NCBI GenBank assembly: GCA_003428585.1
Contig: QVQC01000029.1
Span: 124,001 to 188,000, forward strand
DNA from: Nioella halotolerans
Lineage (GTDB): Bacteria; Pseudomonadota; Alphaproteobacteria; Rhodobacterales; Rhodobacteraceae
DNA length: 64,000 nucleotides
Direction of reading: 5' to 3'
The translations under genes were made by a program, and so were the position numbers. How positions within the stretch are numbered: the stretch's first letter is position 1; each line of letters starts with the position of its first letter. The notes under the pieces were generated by a model. The model saw only the letters and a list, made by a program, of their open reading frames with translations. It was not told the DNA's origin and searched no databases. Of this stretch, positions 17,241 through 26,027 are shown one piece after another.

Positions 17241-18038
17241 TCAGCCCGCTTCCAGATCGACGCCCGGCGCATGCGCGATGAAGAACGGGTTTTCAAACCC
17301 CTGCTTGCCGTAGGTAAACGGCATGTGATCGTCGAAGCGGATCACATGCCCCCCCGCACCCCGCAGCACGGCGTGCCCGGCGGCGGTGTCCCATTCCATC
17401 GTACGGCCAAGCCGGGGGTAGAGATCGGCTTCGCCCGTCGCCACGAGGCAGAACTTCAGCGACGAGCCCGCGCTTTTCATGTCCTTGACGCTGTATTTGC
17501 CGATATAGGCATCCGTCGCGGCATCGCGGTGCGACTTCGAGGCAACGACCATGAGAGCCGAATTGTCCGGGTCAGAGACTGAAAGCGGCTTTACATCACC
17601 CTTGCGGTCCTTTTCGAACGGCCCTGTTTCCTCGACCGTCCGGCCATCAGCCTCTGTATAGAACAACCGCCCCGTCGCCGGCGCGTAGACCACCCCGCGC
17701 AGCGGCACGCCATCTTCCACGTAAGCGATGTTCACAGTGAAATCGCCGCGCCGGTTGATGAATTCCTTGGTGCCGTCCAGCGGGTCGACGATAATGAAAC
17801 TGCTGACCGACTGGCCGTGGCTGGCGGCCTGTTCCTCTGTCACCAGCGCGATATCGGGAAACGCCGCCGCGATCCCGGCAGAGATCAGCGCATCCGCGGC
17901 CTCGTCGGCCTCGGTCACGGGGCTGTCATCCGATTTCACCTTCACGTCGAAATCATCCGCGTTGTAAACGTCCATGATCCGGTCACCGGCTTCGAGCGCG
18001 AGCTTGCGAAAAACACTTTCCATCCTGGGGAAATCCAC
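17241..18038 (-). CDS. cysQ: 3'(2'),5'-bisphosphate nucleotidase CysQ
   Basis: A 265-residue member of the inositol-monophosphatase fold. Metal-binding motifs are VTEADEAADALI, VTEEQ (the E-E pair), the hallmark IIVDPLDGTKEFI and the C-terminal EWDTAAGHAVL. CysQ hydrolyses PAP, the by-product of PAPS-using sulfotransferases and of sulfate assimilation, to AMP. A GTG start at 18036-18038 is chosen because AAGGAGG lies six bases ahead; the ATG at 18062 has no such site and the ATG at 18023 lies within the protein. Its location with a sulfotransferase operon fits PAP removal. It is divergent from the ABC-2 permease. Confidence 0.9.
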   Translation of the reverse strand: MDFPRMESVFRKLALEAGDRIMDVYNADDFDVKVKSDDSPVTEADEAADALISAGIAAAFPDIALVTEEQAASHGQSVSSFIIVDPLDGTKEFINRRGDFTVNIAYVEDGVPLRGVVYAPATGRLFYTEADGRTVEETGPFEKDRKGDVKPLSVSDPDNSALMVVASKSHRDAATDAYIGKYSVKDMKSAGSSLKFCLVATGEADLYPRLGRTMEWDTAAGHAVLRGAGGHVIRFDDHMPFTYGKQGFENPFFIAHAPGVDLEAG

Positions 18039-18044
18039 GTCTGT

Positions 18045-18051
18045 CCTCCTT
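18045..18051 (-). promoter_or_regulatory. Ribosome-binding site deciding the cysQ start
   Basis: AAGGAGG on the minus strand, six bases before a GTG codon (18036-18038). This is the strongest Shine-Dalgarno match near cysQ. It lies downstream of the more obvious upstream ATG (18062), so it argues for the GTG start. Confidence 0.6.
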
Positions 18052-18171
18052 GGGAGTTTCATTGAAAATTCGTGATTTTGCCTTTATCGTCAGCTATCCG
18101 ATACCGTGGAAGAACCCCCTGCGACAAAGACGGGGACGCCACGATCGGGCAGCTTGATCAATGGGTAACGC

Positions 18172-18996
18172 ATGAAGCTTGGGCACTCAAAGCGAAACAG
18201 CACGTTCAGCCTGCTGCTCAACCTCGGGCGGCTGACCTATACGTCCACGGTTCGCAAGGTCCGGCAAAGCCATGGCAACGCGATCATGGCGCTTGCGATG
18301 AACATCCTGCAAGCGGTGCTGTTCATCGTTGCCTTTTACTTCATGTTCACCGTTCTGGGCACCCGCGGCATGACAATCCGCGGCGATTTCCTGATCTACC
18401 TGCTGACCGGTATCTTCCTCTACCTGACCCATGTGAAGGCGCTCGGCGCTGTCGTCGGGGCCGAGGGTCCGGCATCGGCGATGATGCTGCATGCCCCTAT
18501 GAACACGCTGGTTGCAATCCTGTCCTCCGCGCTATCAGCGCTCTACCTGCAGACACTCGCGCTTGGCGTGATCCTTCTGGGCATCCACACGATTTTCGGC
18601 GCGGTCGAGATACACGACTGGGCCGGCGTTATGTTCATGTTCCTGCTGTCATGGGCGTCGGGCTGCGCGGTCGGGTTGGTCTTCCTCGCGCTCAAGCCGT
18701 GGTTTCCCGATTTCGTCAGCCTCGCGCAGACAATCTATACCCGCGCCAACATGATCGCCTCGGGCAAGATGTTCGTCGCCAACGCGCTGCCCGCGGCGAT
18801 GATACCGTGGTTCAGCTGGAACCCGCTGTTCCACCTGATCGATCAGGCGCGCGGCTTTGCCTTCAACAACTACTTCCCGCATGTCACGAACTGGCAATAT
18901 CCGATCTACTTCACCCTCGCCTTCGTGATGCTTGGCCTGATGGGCGACTTCTATACGCGCAAGCGCGTCTCGGCGAGCTGGATGGCAGGACGATGA
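18172..18996 (+). CDS. ABC-2 type polysaccharide export permease
   Basis: A 274-residue inner-membrane protein with about six membrane helices, of the KpsM/RfbA-like ABC-2 permease type. The cytoplasmic N-terminus is followed by helices starting at NAIMALAMNILQAVLFIVAFYFMF, and the end has the family's NPLFHLIDQARGFAFNNYFP segment before the last helix. Such permeases export capsular or O-polysaccharide with an ATPase partner (KpsT type), which is not in this window. Together with kdsB on the other side of the divergent promoter region it suggests Kdo-linked glycan export. It overlaps the next gene by four bases. Confidence 0.8.
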   Translation: MKLGHSKRNSTFSLLLNLGRLTYTSTVRKVRQSHGNAIMALAMNILQAVLFIVAFYFMFTVLGTRGMTIRGDFLIYLLTGIFLYLTHVKALGAVVGAEGPASAMMLHAPMNTLVAILSSALSALYLQTLALGVILLGIHTIFGAVEIHDWAGVMFMFLLSWASGCAVGLVFLALKPWFPDFVSLAQTIYTRANMIASGKMFVANALPAAMIPWFSWNPLFHLIDQARGFAFNNYFPHVTNWQYPIYFTLAFVMLGLMGDFYTRKRVSASWMAGR

Positions 18997-19613
18997 TCCG
19001 TAGTCTATTGGCCCTCTCGATGCTCTTGTGGGGCGTTGCTGCCGCGGCGCAGGAAACCCACGAATACCCGGCGCTTTACCGCGTGACCGGCGTCGCCGCG
19101 ACCGATGTTCTGAACATCCGGTCCGGTCCCGGTGTCGGGCACCAGATCATCGGCACCTTCGCGCCGACACAGACCGGGGTCGAAGTTGTCGGCACCACGC
19201 AGGATCAGCGCTGGGGACGCGTGATTTTGGGGGAAACCTCCGGCTGGGCATCCATGCGGTTTCTGGCGCGGACCGGCCCCGACTGGTCGGCTGGACTGCC
19301 GGCTCCGCTCTATTGCAGCGGCACGGAGCCGTTCTGGAGTTACGAAAGGCTGCCCGGTGGCGGCAATTTCGATAGCGTCACCGCCGCGCCCGAGCCCTTC
19401 GCCGAAACGTGGAGCGGCCCGCCAAGCGGTCGTGGGCCGCAAACGTTCGGTCTTGTCCTCGACAGCGGCACCACCACCATGTCGGCCATCATCGCGCGCG
19501 ATATCTGCTCCGACGGGATGAGCGACCGGGATTACGGGCTGTCCGCGCATTTCCTGCGCCGCGGCCCGCAAGGGGTGGAGCTTTTGCAAGGCTGCTGCAC
19601 CCTGTCGCGCTAA
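18993..19613 (+). CDS. Secreted SH3b-domain protein
   Basis: A 206-residue protein with a signal peptide (MIRSLLALSMLLWGVAAAAQ). Residues about 27-92 are a bacterial SH3 domain: YRVTGVAATDVLNIRSGPGVGHQIIGTF and ETSGWASMRFL. The second part contains CSGTEPFWSYE and a later cysteine pair GCCTLSR and looks like the COG3650 type of periplasmic protein with no known activity. It is coupled to the ABC-2 permease (ATGA overlap 18993-18996), so it may act in the cell envelope, but no specific job is shown. Its stop overlaps that of alkB (19610-19613). Confidence 0.8.
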   Translation: MIRSLLALSMLLWGVAAAAQETHEYPALYRVTGVAATDVLNIRSGPGVGHQIIGTFAPTQTGVEVVGTTQDQRWGRVILGETSGWASMRFLARTGPDWSAGLPAPLYCSGTEPFWSYERLPGGGNFDSVTAAPEPFAETWSGPPSGRGPQTFGLVLDSGTTTMSAIIARDICSDGMSDRDYGLSAHFLRRGPQGVELLQGCCTLSR

Positions 19614-20212
19614 TCCACAACCCGCAACGTCAAGTTGATCCGCCCGCCCTGCGGCAGGAGGGTGGAGGTGCCGAAGCGGATCCGGTCGACCCCGTGGTGC
19701 TTCAACCGTGCCTCGCCCGCCATCACCACGACATCGCCCGAATGCAACCAGACCGAGCTTGTCTTGCCGCCACGCGCCTCGCGTCCCATGCGAAACAACC
19801 CGTCATCGCCAAGCGAGATCGACACGACGGGCATCGTGAAATCGGCCTCGTCCTTGTCCTGATGCAGGCCCATCCGCGCGCCCTCGCCGTAGAAATTGAC
19901 AAGGCAGCATTGCGGCGCGCGGTCCACCCCCGAAACCGCCTGCCAAACCGCAAGGATGCTGTCGGGAATCGGCGGCCACGCCCCACCCTCGGGATGCCGG
20001 CGCTCGTAACGGTAACCGCGCCGGTCCGTCACCCAGCCGTATTGCCCGGCCGCGCTCATCCTGACCGACATCTGCTTGCCGCGCGGCGTGACGGGATGGA
20101 ACAGCGGGGCGGCCCTGACGATCCCGCGCACGTCCCGCAGCATCGCGGCCTGAGCGTCGGCATCGAGGAAGCCCGGCAGGATCCGGAATCCCTCTTTGAA
20201 AATGCTTTCCAC
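19610..20212 (-). CDS. alkB: Alpha-ketoglutarate-dependent dioxygenase AlkB
   Basis: A 200-residue Fe(II)/2-oxoglutarate dioxygenase. The iron ligands are H117 and D119 in GLHQDKDE and H173 in LKHHGVDRI; the 2-oxoglutarate-binding signature R-x-N-x-T-x-R is R191-I-N-L-T-L-R197. LVNFYGEGARMG is the typical AlkB lead-in. It removes alkyl groups from 1-methyladenine and 3-methylcytosine in DNA or RNA. The size is normal for the family. It is a single gene, divergent from dnaK and convergent with the SH3 gene. Confidence 0.93.
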   Translation of the reverse strand: MESIFKEGFRILPGFLDADAQAAMLRDVRGIVRAAPLFHPVTPRGKQMSVRMSAAGQYGWVTDRRGYRYERRHPEGGAWPPIPDSILAVWQAVSGVDRAPQCCLVNFYGEGARMGLHQDKDEADFTMPVVSISLGDDGLFRMGREARGGKTSSVWLHSGDVVVMAGEARLKHHGVDRIRFGTSTLLPQGGRINLTLRVVD

Positions 20213-20287
20213 CGTAACCCCTTGCCGTTATTGGCGTCGCGTCGAAAGCTTAGCGCCGAATTGACCGAAATTCCAACGCTCGGCCCG

Positions 20288-20319
20288 CTTGCAGCGGCCA
20301 CGACCCCCTCTTATATACG
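20288..20319 (+). promoter_or_regulatory. RpoH (sigma-32) heat-shock promoter of dnaK
   Basis: CTTG at 20288-20291 and CTTATATACG at 20310-20319, 18 bases apart, match the alphaproteobacterial RpoH consensus CTTG-N17/18-CYTATNTNNG at every defined position. It also fits the E. coli form, with CCCC before the -10. It lies about 100 bases upstream of the dnaK ATG. I found no CIRCE repeat in the same gap, so dnaKJ is expected to be under RpoH alone. Confidence 0.8.
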
Positions 20320-20422
20320 CTGCGAAGCTCGGTCGGGGTCGCCCCGGCCATCGGGATAAGGGGCCGGGGGCCGCAATCGGACCCGCCCCTGCAACATCGC
20401 CTTAAGAAAGGGACACGAAAAC

Positions 20423-22339
20423 ATGGCCAAAGTGATTGGTATCGACCTCGGCACCACGAACTCCTGCGTTGCGATCATGGACGGCAGCCAGGCCCGCGTG
20501 ATCGAAAACGCGGAAGGTGCCCGGACCACCCCCTCCATCGTCGGCTATACCGATGACGAAAAACTGGTGGGCCAGGCCGCGAAGCGCCAGGCCGTCACCA
20601 ACCCAGACAACACGATCTTTGCCGTCAAGCGCCTGATCGGCCGCCGCGTGAACGACCCCGCTGTCGAGAAGGACAAGAAGCTTGTCCCTTATTCCATTGT
20701 CGATGGCGGCAATGGCGACGCATGGGTCGAGGTGAAGGGCGAGAAATACAGCCCCAGCCAGGTGTCCGCGCTCATCCTCGGCAAAATGAAGGAAACCGCC
20801 GAAAGCTATCTCGGCGAAGAGGTGACGCAGGCCGTCATCACCGTGCCCGCCTATTTCAACGACGCCCAGCGTCAGGCCACCAAGGACGCCGGCAAGATCG
20901 CCGGTCTTGAAGTGCTGCGCATCATCAACGAGCCGACCGCCGCCGCGCTGGCCTACGGGCTCGACAAGAAAGACAGCAAGACGATCGCCGTCTATGACCT
21001 TGGCGGCGGCACCTTCGACATCACCATCCTCGAAATCGACGATGGCCTGTTCGAGGTGAAATCGACGAACGGCGACACCTTCCTTGGCGGGGAAGACTTC
21101 GACATGCGGATCGTGAACTACCTGTCCGAGGAGTTCAAGAAAGAGCACGGCGTCGATCTGTGGAAAGACAAGATGGCGCTGCAGCGTCTGAAGGAAGCCG
21201 CGGAGAAAGCGAAGATCGAGCTTTCGTCGGCCACCCAGACCGAGATCAACCAACCGTTCATCTCGATGGGCGCCGATGGATCGCCCCTGCACATGGTCAT
21301 GAAGCTGACCCGTGCCAAGCTGGAATCGCTGGTCGGTGACCTGATCAAGAACTCGCTCAAGCCCTGCCAGGCGGCCTTGAAGGACGCCGGCATGTCCAAG
21401 GGTGATATCGACGAGATCGTGCTTGTCGGCGGCATGACCCGGATGCCCAAGGTGATGGAAGAAGTGTCGAACTTCTTCGGCAAGGATCCGCACAAGGGCG
21501 TCAACCCCGACGAGGTGGTCGCCATGGGGGCCGCCATTCAGGCCGGTGTGCTGCAAGGCGACGTGAAGGATGTTGTCCTTCTCGACGTGACGCCGCTGTC
21601 TTTGGGCATCGAAACGCTTGGCGGTGTCTTCACCCGCCTCATCGACCGCAACACCACGATCCCGACCAAGAAATCGCAGATCTTCTCCACCGCGGAGGAC
21701 AACCAGTCCGCGGTCACGATTCGCGTTTTCCAGGGCGAACGGGAAATGGCCAGCGACAACAAGATGCTGGGCCAGTTCAACCTTGAAAGCATCCCGCCCG
21801 CCCCGCGCGGCATGCCCCAGATCGAGGTGACGTTCGACATCGACGCCAACGGTGTCGTCTCTGTCAGTGCCAAGGACAAGGGCACCGGCAAGGACCAGAA
21901 GATCACCATCCAGGCGTCGGGCGGCCTGTCGGAGGACGACATCGAACGCATGGTGAAGGAGGCCGAGGAAAACGCCGAGGCCGACAAGCAGCGCAAGGAA
22001 CTGGTCGAGGCCAAGAACCAGGCCGAAAGCCTGATCCATTCGACGCGCAAGTCGATGGAAGACCATGGCGACAAGGTCGACCCCTCGACCATCGAGGCCA
22101 TCGACCTTGCCATCACCGCGCTGGAAGAATCGCTCGAATCCGACGATCCGGCCAAGATCAAGGGTGGCATCCAGAACGTGACCGAAGCGGCCATGAAACT
22201 GGGCGAGGCCATCTACAAGGCGCAGCAGGAGGAGTCGGGCGAGGACGCACCCCAAGGGGCGGAAGACCCGGGCAATGTCGATGACGACATCGTGGACGCC
22301 GATTTCGAGGATCTCGACGACAACGATCGCCGGTCCTGA
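20423..22339 (+). CDS. dnaK: Chaperone DnaK (Hsp70)
   Basis: A 638-residue Hsp70 of normal length. The phosphate loop [17 protein letters not shown] starts the nucleotide domain, with [17 protein letters not shown] [17 protein letters not shown] and [12 protein letters not shown] further on; the linker is [19 protein letters not shown]; the substrate domain and an acidic C-terminal tail (ending in [13 protein letters not shown] residues) follow. It refolds proteins with DnaJ and GrpE. The ATG has AAAGGGA ahead. The RpoH promoter lies about 100 bases upstream; dnaJ follows after 77 bases. Confidence 0.98.
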   Translation: MAKVIGIDLGTTNSCVAIMDGSQARVIENAEGARTTPSIVGYTDDEKLVGQAAKRQAVTNPDNTIFAVKRLIGRRVNDPAVEKDKKLVPYSIVDGGNGDAWVEVKGEKYSPSQVSALILGKMKETAESYLGEEVTQAVITVPAYFNDAQRQATKDAGKIAGLEVLRIINEPTAAALAYGLDKKDSKTIAVYDLGGGTFDITILEIDDGLFEVKSTNGDTFLGGEDFDMRIVNYLSEEFKKEHGVDLWKDKMALQRLKEAAEKAKIELSSATQTEINQPFISMGADGSPLHMVMKLTRAKLESLVGDLIKNSLKPCQAALKDAGMSKGDIDEIVLVGGMTRMPKVMEEVSNFFGKDPHKGVNPDEVVAMGAAIQAGVLQGDVKDVVLLDVTPLSLGIETLGGVFTRLIDRNTTIPTKKSQIFSTAEDNQSAVTIRVFQGEREMASDNKMLGQFNLESIPPAPRGMPQIEVTFDIDANGVVSVSAKDKGTGKDQKITIQASGGLSEDDIERMVKEAEENAEADKQRKELVEAKNQAESLIHSTRKSMEDHGDKVDPSTIEAIDLAITALEESLESDDPAKIKGGIQNVTEAAMKLGEAIYKAQQEESGEDAPQGAEDPGNVDDDIVDADFEDLDDNDRRS

Positions 22340-22416
22340 TCGCGTGAACTGACCCACGTCTGGCCGGCTGAGGGGCACCCTTGGCCGGTCAGCGCGTTTG
22401 AGGAAGGGCAAGGCAA

Positions 22417-23565
22417 ATGGCAAAACGCGATTATTACGAGGTGCTCGGCGTCTCTCGCGACGCAACGGCCGAGGATTTGAAAAAGGCCTATCGCAAGAAG
22501 GCCAAGGAACTGCATCCGGACCGCAATTCCGACAACCCCGACGCCGAGGCTCAGTTCAAGGAAGCGAACGAAGCCTATGACGTCCTGAAAGACCCCGAGA
22601 AGAAGGCCGCTTATGATCGCTACGGTCACGCGGCGTTCGACGGCGGCATGGGCGCCGGCCCGCGGGCCGGACCCGGCCAAGGACAAGGCGATTTCGCCAG
22701 CGCGTTCTCGGACGTTTTCGAGGATCTGTTCGGTGATTTCATGGGCGCCCAGCGCGGCGGCGGGCGACAGCGGGCGATGCGCGGCTCCGACTTGCGCTAC
22801 AACCTGCAAATCTCGCTCGAAGAAGCGTATAGCGGGCTTCAGAAATCCATTACCGTCCCGACTGCCGTCCAGTGCGAGGCCTGCAACGGCTCCGGTGCCG
22901 AAGGCGGGGCCGAACCGCAGACCTGCCCGACCTGTTCGGGCATGGGCAAGGTACGGGCGCAGCAGGGTTTCTTCACCGTCGAACGCACCTGCCCGACCTG
23001 CGGCGGTGTCGGCCAGATCGTCAAGAACCCCTGCCGGGTCTGTGGCGGGTCCGGTCGCGAGGAAAAGGAAAAGGCGCTGTCGGTCAATATCCCCGCTGGC
23101 GTGGAAACCGGCACCCGCATCCGCCTGTCGGGCGAGGGTGAGGCCGGGATGCGCGGCGGGCCGCCGGGCGATCTCTACATCTTCATCCATGTGGCCGATC
23201 ATCCGATCTTTCAACGCGACGGGTCGGACCTGTTCTGCCGCGTGCCGGTCTCGATGACCAAGGCCGCGCTAGGCGGCGAGATCGAAGTGCCGACAATCGA
23301 CGGCGGGCGCAGCCGGGTGAAAGTGCCCGAAGGCTCTCAATCCGGTCGCCAGATGCGCCTGCGCGGCAAGGGCATGCCCGCCCTTCGCGGCGCCGGGCCT
23401 GGGGATATGTATATCGAGATGGCCGTCGAAACCCCGGTGAAACTGACCGGCAAACAGAAAGAGCTGCTGCGCGAGTTCGAGGAGTCCTGCGCCCATTCGA
23501 ACAATCCCAATGCGCAAGGGTTCTTCGACAGGGTCAAGAGTTTCTGGGACGGCATGACAAGCTGA
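22417..23565 (+). CDS. dnaJ: Chaperone DnaJ (Hsp40, class A)
   Basis: A 382-residue DnaJ. The J domain (1-70) has the HPD motif in [13 protein letters not shown] Gly-rich linker follows, then the zinc domain with four CxxCxGxG-type repeats ([40 protein letters not shown]), then the C-terminal substrate domain. It stimulates DnaK ATP hydrolysis and delivers substrates. It shares the dnaK promoter and ends just before an inverted-repeat terminator. Confidence 0.98.
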   Translation: MAKRDYYEVLGVSRDATAEDLKKAYRKKAKELHPDRNSDNPDAEAQFKEANEAYDVLKDPEKKAAYDRYGHAAFDGGMGAGPRAGPGQGQGDFASAFSDVFEDLFGDFMGAQRGGGRQRAMRGSDLRYNLQISLEEAYSGLQKSITVPTAVQCEACNGSGAEGGAEPQTCPTCSGMGKVRAQQGFFTVERTCPTCGGVGQIVKNPCRVCGGSGREEKEKALSVNIPAGVETGTRIRLSGEGEAGMRGGPPGDLYIFIHVADHPIFQRDGSDLFCRVPVSMTKAALGGEIEVPTIDGGRSRVKVPEGSQSGRQMRLRGKGMPALRGAGPGDMYIEMAVETPVKLTGKQKELLREFEESCAHSNNPNAQGFFDRVKSFWDGMTS

Positions 23566-23600
23566 CAGGCCCCGTCCTGCACAACAGAGACGAAGCAAAC

Positions 23601-23629
23601 AAGCCCGCCGGTTCACCGCCGGCGGGCTT
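23601..23629. terminator. Bidirectional hairpin between dnaJ and maeB
   Basis: A perfect 11-base-pair stem, AAGCCCGCCGG / CCGGCGGGCTT, with a seven-base loop lies between the convergent ends of dnaJ and maeB. There is no long U-tract on either side, so it may rely on Rho or simply be a strong RNA 3'-end structure. It overlaps no coding sequence. Confidence 0.7.
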
Positions 23630-23634
23630 GCGCG

Positions 23635-25896
23635 TCAGTGGCCGATGCGGCTTGCTGCCATCGCCGCCATGTTCAGGATGTCACTCGCCGTCGAACTGGT
23701 CGAACAAATCTGTACCGGGTGTTCCAGCCCGGTCAGGATCGGGCCGATAATGGTCGCGCCCGCCATTTCCTGCATCAGCTTGACCGAGATCGAGGCCGAG
23801 TGCCGCGCCGGGACCACCAGCACATTCGCCGGGCCCGACAGCCGCGTGAACGGGTAATGCGCCATGGAATCCGGGTTCAGCGCCACGTCCACGGTCATCT
23901 CGCCGTCATAGTCGAAATCGACCCCGATCGCGTCCAGCGCTTCCGGCGCGCGCTTCATCTTCTCGGCCCGTTCCGACACTGGATAGCCGAAGGTTGAAAA
24001 GCTGACAAACGCGACGCGCGGCTCTATCCCGAGGCCCCGCGCAACGGTCGCACCGCGTTGCGCGATCAGGGCCAGATCTTCTGCATCGGGCCATTCATGC
24101 ACCAATGTATCGCCGATCAGAACGATCTTGCCGCGATGCATCAGGACGGTCACGCCAACCGCGCCATCCTGCGCAGAGGCGTCGAAGACATGGCCGATCA
24201 GGTCCAGCACATGCGCCGATTTCCGTGTCGCGCCCGTCACCAACCCATCGCCGTGCCCGTGCGCCAGCATCAGCGAGGCGAACACGTGCCGGTCGCGCGC
24301 GGCAAGCCGGTGAATATCCTGCCGATCATGGCCCTTGCGCTGCAATCGGTCGTAGAGGAAGGCCTTGTATGTTTCCAGATGCGGGGTATTGGCGGCATTG
24401 ACCACCTGCAACTCGCGCACAGCGTCCGCCAGCCCGACGCTTTCCAGTTTCTGTTTCACATCCGCCTCGCGCCCGACGACGATGGCCTTGCCCATGCCGT
24501 TACGCTGATAGGCCACCGCCGCGCGCAGCACGCGCACGTCATCGCCTTCCGCAAAGATCATCCGCGCCTGCGCCGCGCGGGCGCGGGCGTTGATCCCCCG
24601 CAGGACAGAGGCGGTCGGGTCCATGCGCGCGTTCAGGGTCTGCGCATAGGCATCGAGGTCGATGATCGGCCGCCGCGCCACGCCGGTTTCCATTCCCGCC
24701 TTCGCCACCGCGGGCGGCACCGTGTAGATCAGACGCGGGTCGAAGGGCGTCGGGATGATATAGTCGCGCCCGAAGGTCAGCTTGCGGCCATAGGCGACGG
24801 CCACCTCGTCGGGCACGTCCTGCCGGGCCAGTTCGGCCAGTGCCTCGGCGCAGGCGATCTTCATCTCGTCGTTGATGGCGCGGGCATGGATATCCAGCGC
24901 CCCGCGGAAGAGATAGGGAAAGCCAAGGACGTTGTTCACCTGGTTGGGGTAATCGCTGCGCCCGGTTGCGACGATGGCATCAACGCGCACCTCGTGCGCC
25001 TCTTCCGGCGTGATCTCCGGGTCGGGATTGGCCATGGCGAAGATCACCGGGTTGTCGGCCATGCTGGCCACCATGTCCTGCGTCACCGCGCCCTTGACGG
25101 ACACGCCAAGAAACACGTCTGCGCCGTCCATCGCCTCTTCCAGCGTGCGCAGGTCGGTCTGCACTGCATGGGCCGATTTCCATTGGTTCATGCCCTCGGC
25201 ACGGCCCCGGTAGATCACCCCCTTGGTATCGCACATGATGCAGTTTTCATGCCGCGCACCCATCGCCTTCAGAAGTTCGAGGCAGGCAATCCCGGCCGCG
25301 CCGGCCCCGTTCAGGACGATCCGCACATCCTCGATCTTCTTGTTCGACAGGTGCAGCGCATTGATCAGCCCCGCCGCGCAGATCACCGCCGTGCCGTGCT
25401 GGTCATCGTGGAAGACGGGAATGTCCATCTGCTCCTTGAGCGTCTGTTCAATGATGAAACATTCCGGCGCCTTGATATCCTCCAGGTTGATCCCGCCAAA
25501 GGTCGGCCCCATCAGGCGCACCGCCTTGATGAATTCTTCCGGGTCCTCGGTATCAAGCTCGATGTCGATGGAATTGACGTCGGCGAACCGCTTGAACAGC
25601 ACCGCCTTGCCCTCCATCACCGGCTTGGAGGCGAGCGCGCCGAGATTGCCCAGCCCCAGAACCGCCGTTCCGTTGGAAATGACCGCCACGAGGTTGCCCT
25701 TCGTGGTGTAGTCATAGGCTGTCTCGGGGTTCCCTGCGATCGCCTCGCAGGGAACGGCCACGCCGGGGCTGTAGGCAAGGCTCAGGTCGCGCTGCGTCGT
25801 CATCGGGGTCGAGGCCTGGATGTCGATCTTCCCCGGTCGCGGGTCGAGGTGATAGCTCAGCGCCTCTTCCCGCGTGACTTTGGACTTGTCGGCCAT
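23635..25896 (-). CDS. maeB: NADP-type malic enzyme with phosphotransacetylase-like domain
   Basis: A 753-residue two-domain enzyme. Residues 1 to about 430 are the malic enzyme: SLAYSPGVAVPCEAI, GLGNLGALASKPVMEGKAVLF (catalytic Lys), DIPVFHDDQHGTAVI (metal site) and VLNGAGAAGIACLELL (nucleotide loop). The remainder is a phosphotransacetylase-like domain (GPILTGLEHPVQI, near the end), which in this family is regulatory rather than catalytic. It converts malate to pyruvate, CO2 and NADPH. Length is normal for MaeB. It is divergent from mutS. Confidence 0.95.
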   Translation of the reverse strand: MADKSKVTREEALSYHLDPRPGKIDIQASTPMTTQRDLSLAYSPGVAVPCEAIAGNPETAYDYTTKGNLVAVISNGTAVLGLGNLGALASKPVMEGKAVLFKRFADVNSIDIELDTEDPEEFIKAVRLMGPTFGGINLEDIKAPECFIIEQTLKEQMDIPVFHDDQHGTAVICAAGLINALHLSNKKIEDVRIVLNGAGAAGIACLELLKAMGARHENCIMCDTKGVIYRGRAEGMNQWKSAHAVQTDLRTLEEAMDGADVFLGVSVKGAVTQDMVASMADNPVIFAMANPDPEITPEEAHEVRVDAIVATGRSDYPNQVNNVLGFPYLFRGALDIHARAINDEMKIACAEALAELARQDVPDEVAVAYGRKLTFGRDYIIPTPFDPRLIYTVPPAVAKAGMETGVARRPIIDLDAYAQTLNARMDPTASVLRGINARARAAQARMIFAEGDDVRVLRAAVAYQRNGMGKAIVVGREADVKQKLESVGLADAVRELQVVNAANTPHLETYKAFLYDRLQRKGHDRQDIHRLAARDRHVFASLMLAHGHGDGLVTGATRKSAHVLDLIGHVFDASAQDGAVGVTVLMHRGKIVLIGDTLVHEWPDAEDLALIAQRGATVARGLGIEPRVAFVSFSTFGYPVSERAEKMKRAPEALDAIGVDFDYDGEMTVDVALNPDSMAHYPFTRLSGPANVLVVPARHSASISVKLMQEMAGATIIGPILTGLEHPVQICSTSSTASDILNMAAMAASRIGH

Positions 25897-26027
25897 CTGC
25901 GCTCTCCCTCCCGCGATAGTGCCCGGGTTTCTTACGGGTTACGGGCAGCGCTCACAACCGGGCTCATTGCGTCTTTCACCCCGGACGCGCAATTTGTAGG
26001 GTGTGCGCCAGAGGCAGGGGGATGTCG

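Noticed and set aside
20402..22465. 687-residue minus-strand open frame
   Set aside because: Antisense to dnaK; His/Asp-rich repeats reflect DnaK codons read backward.
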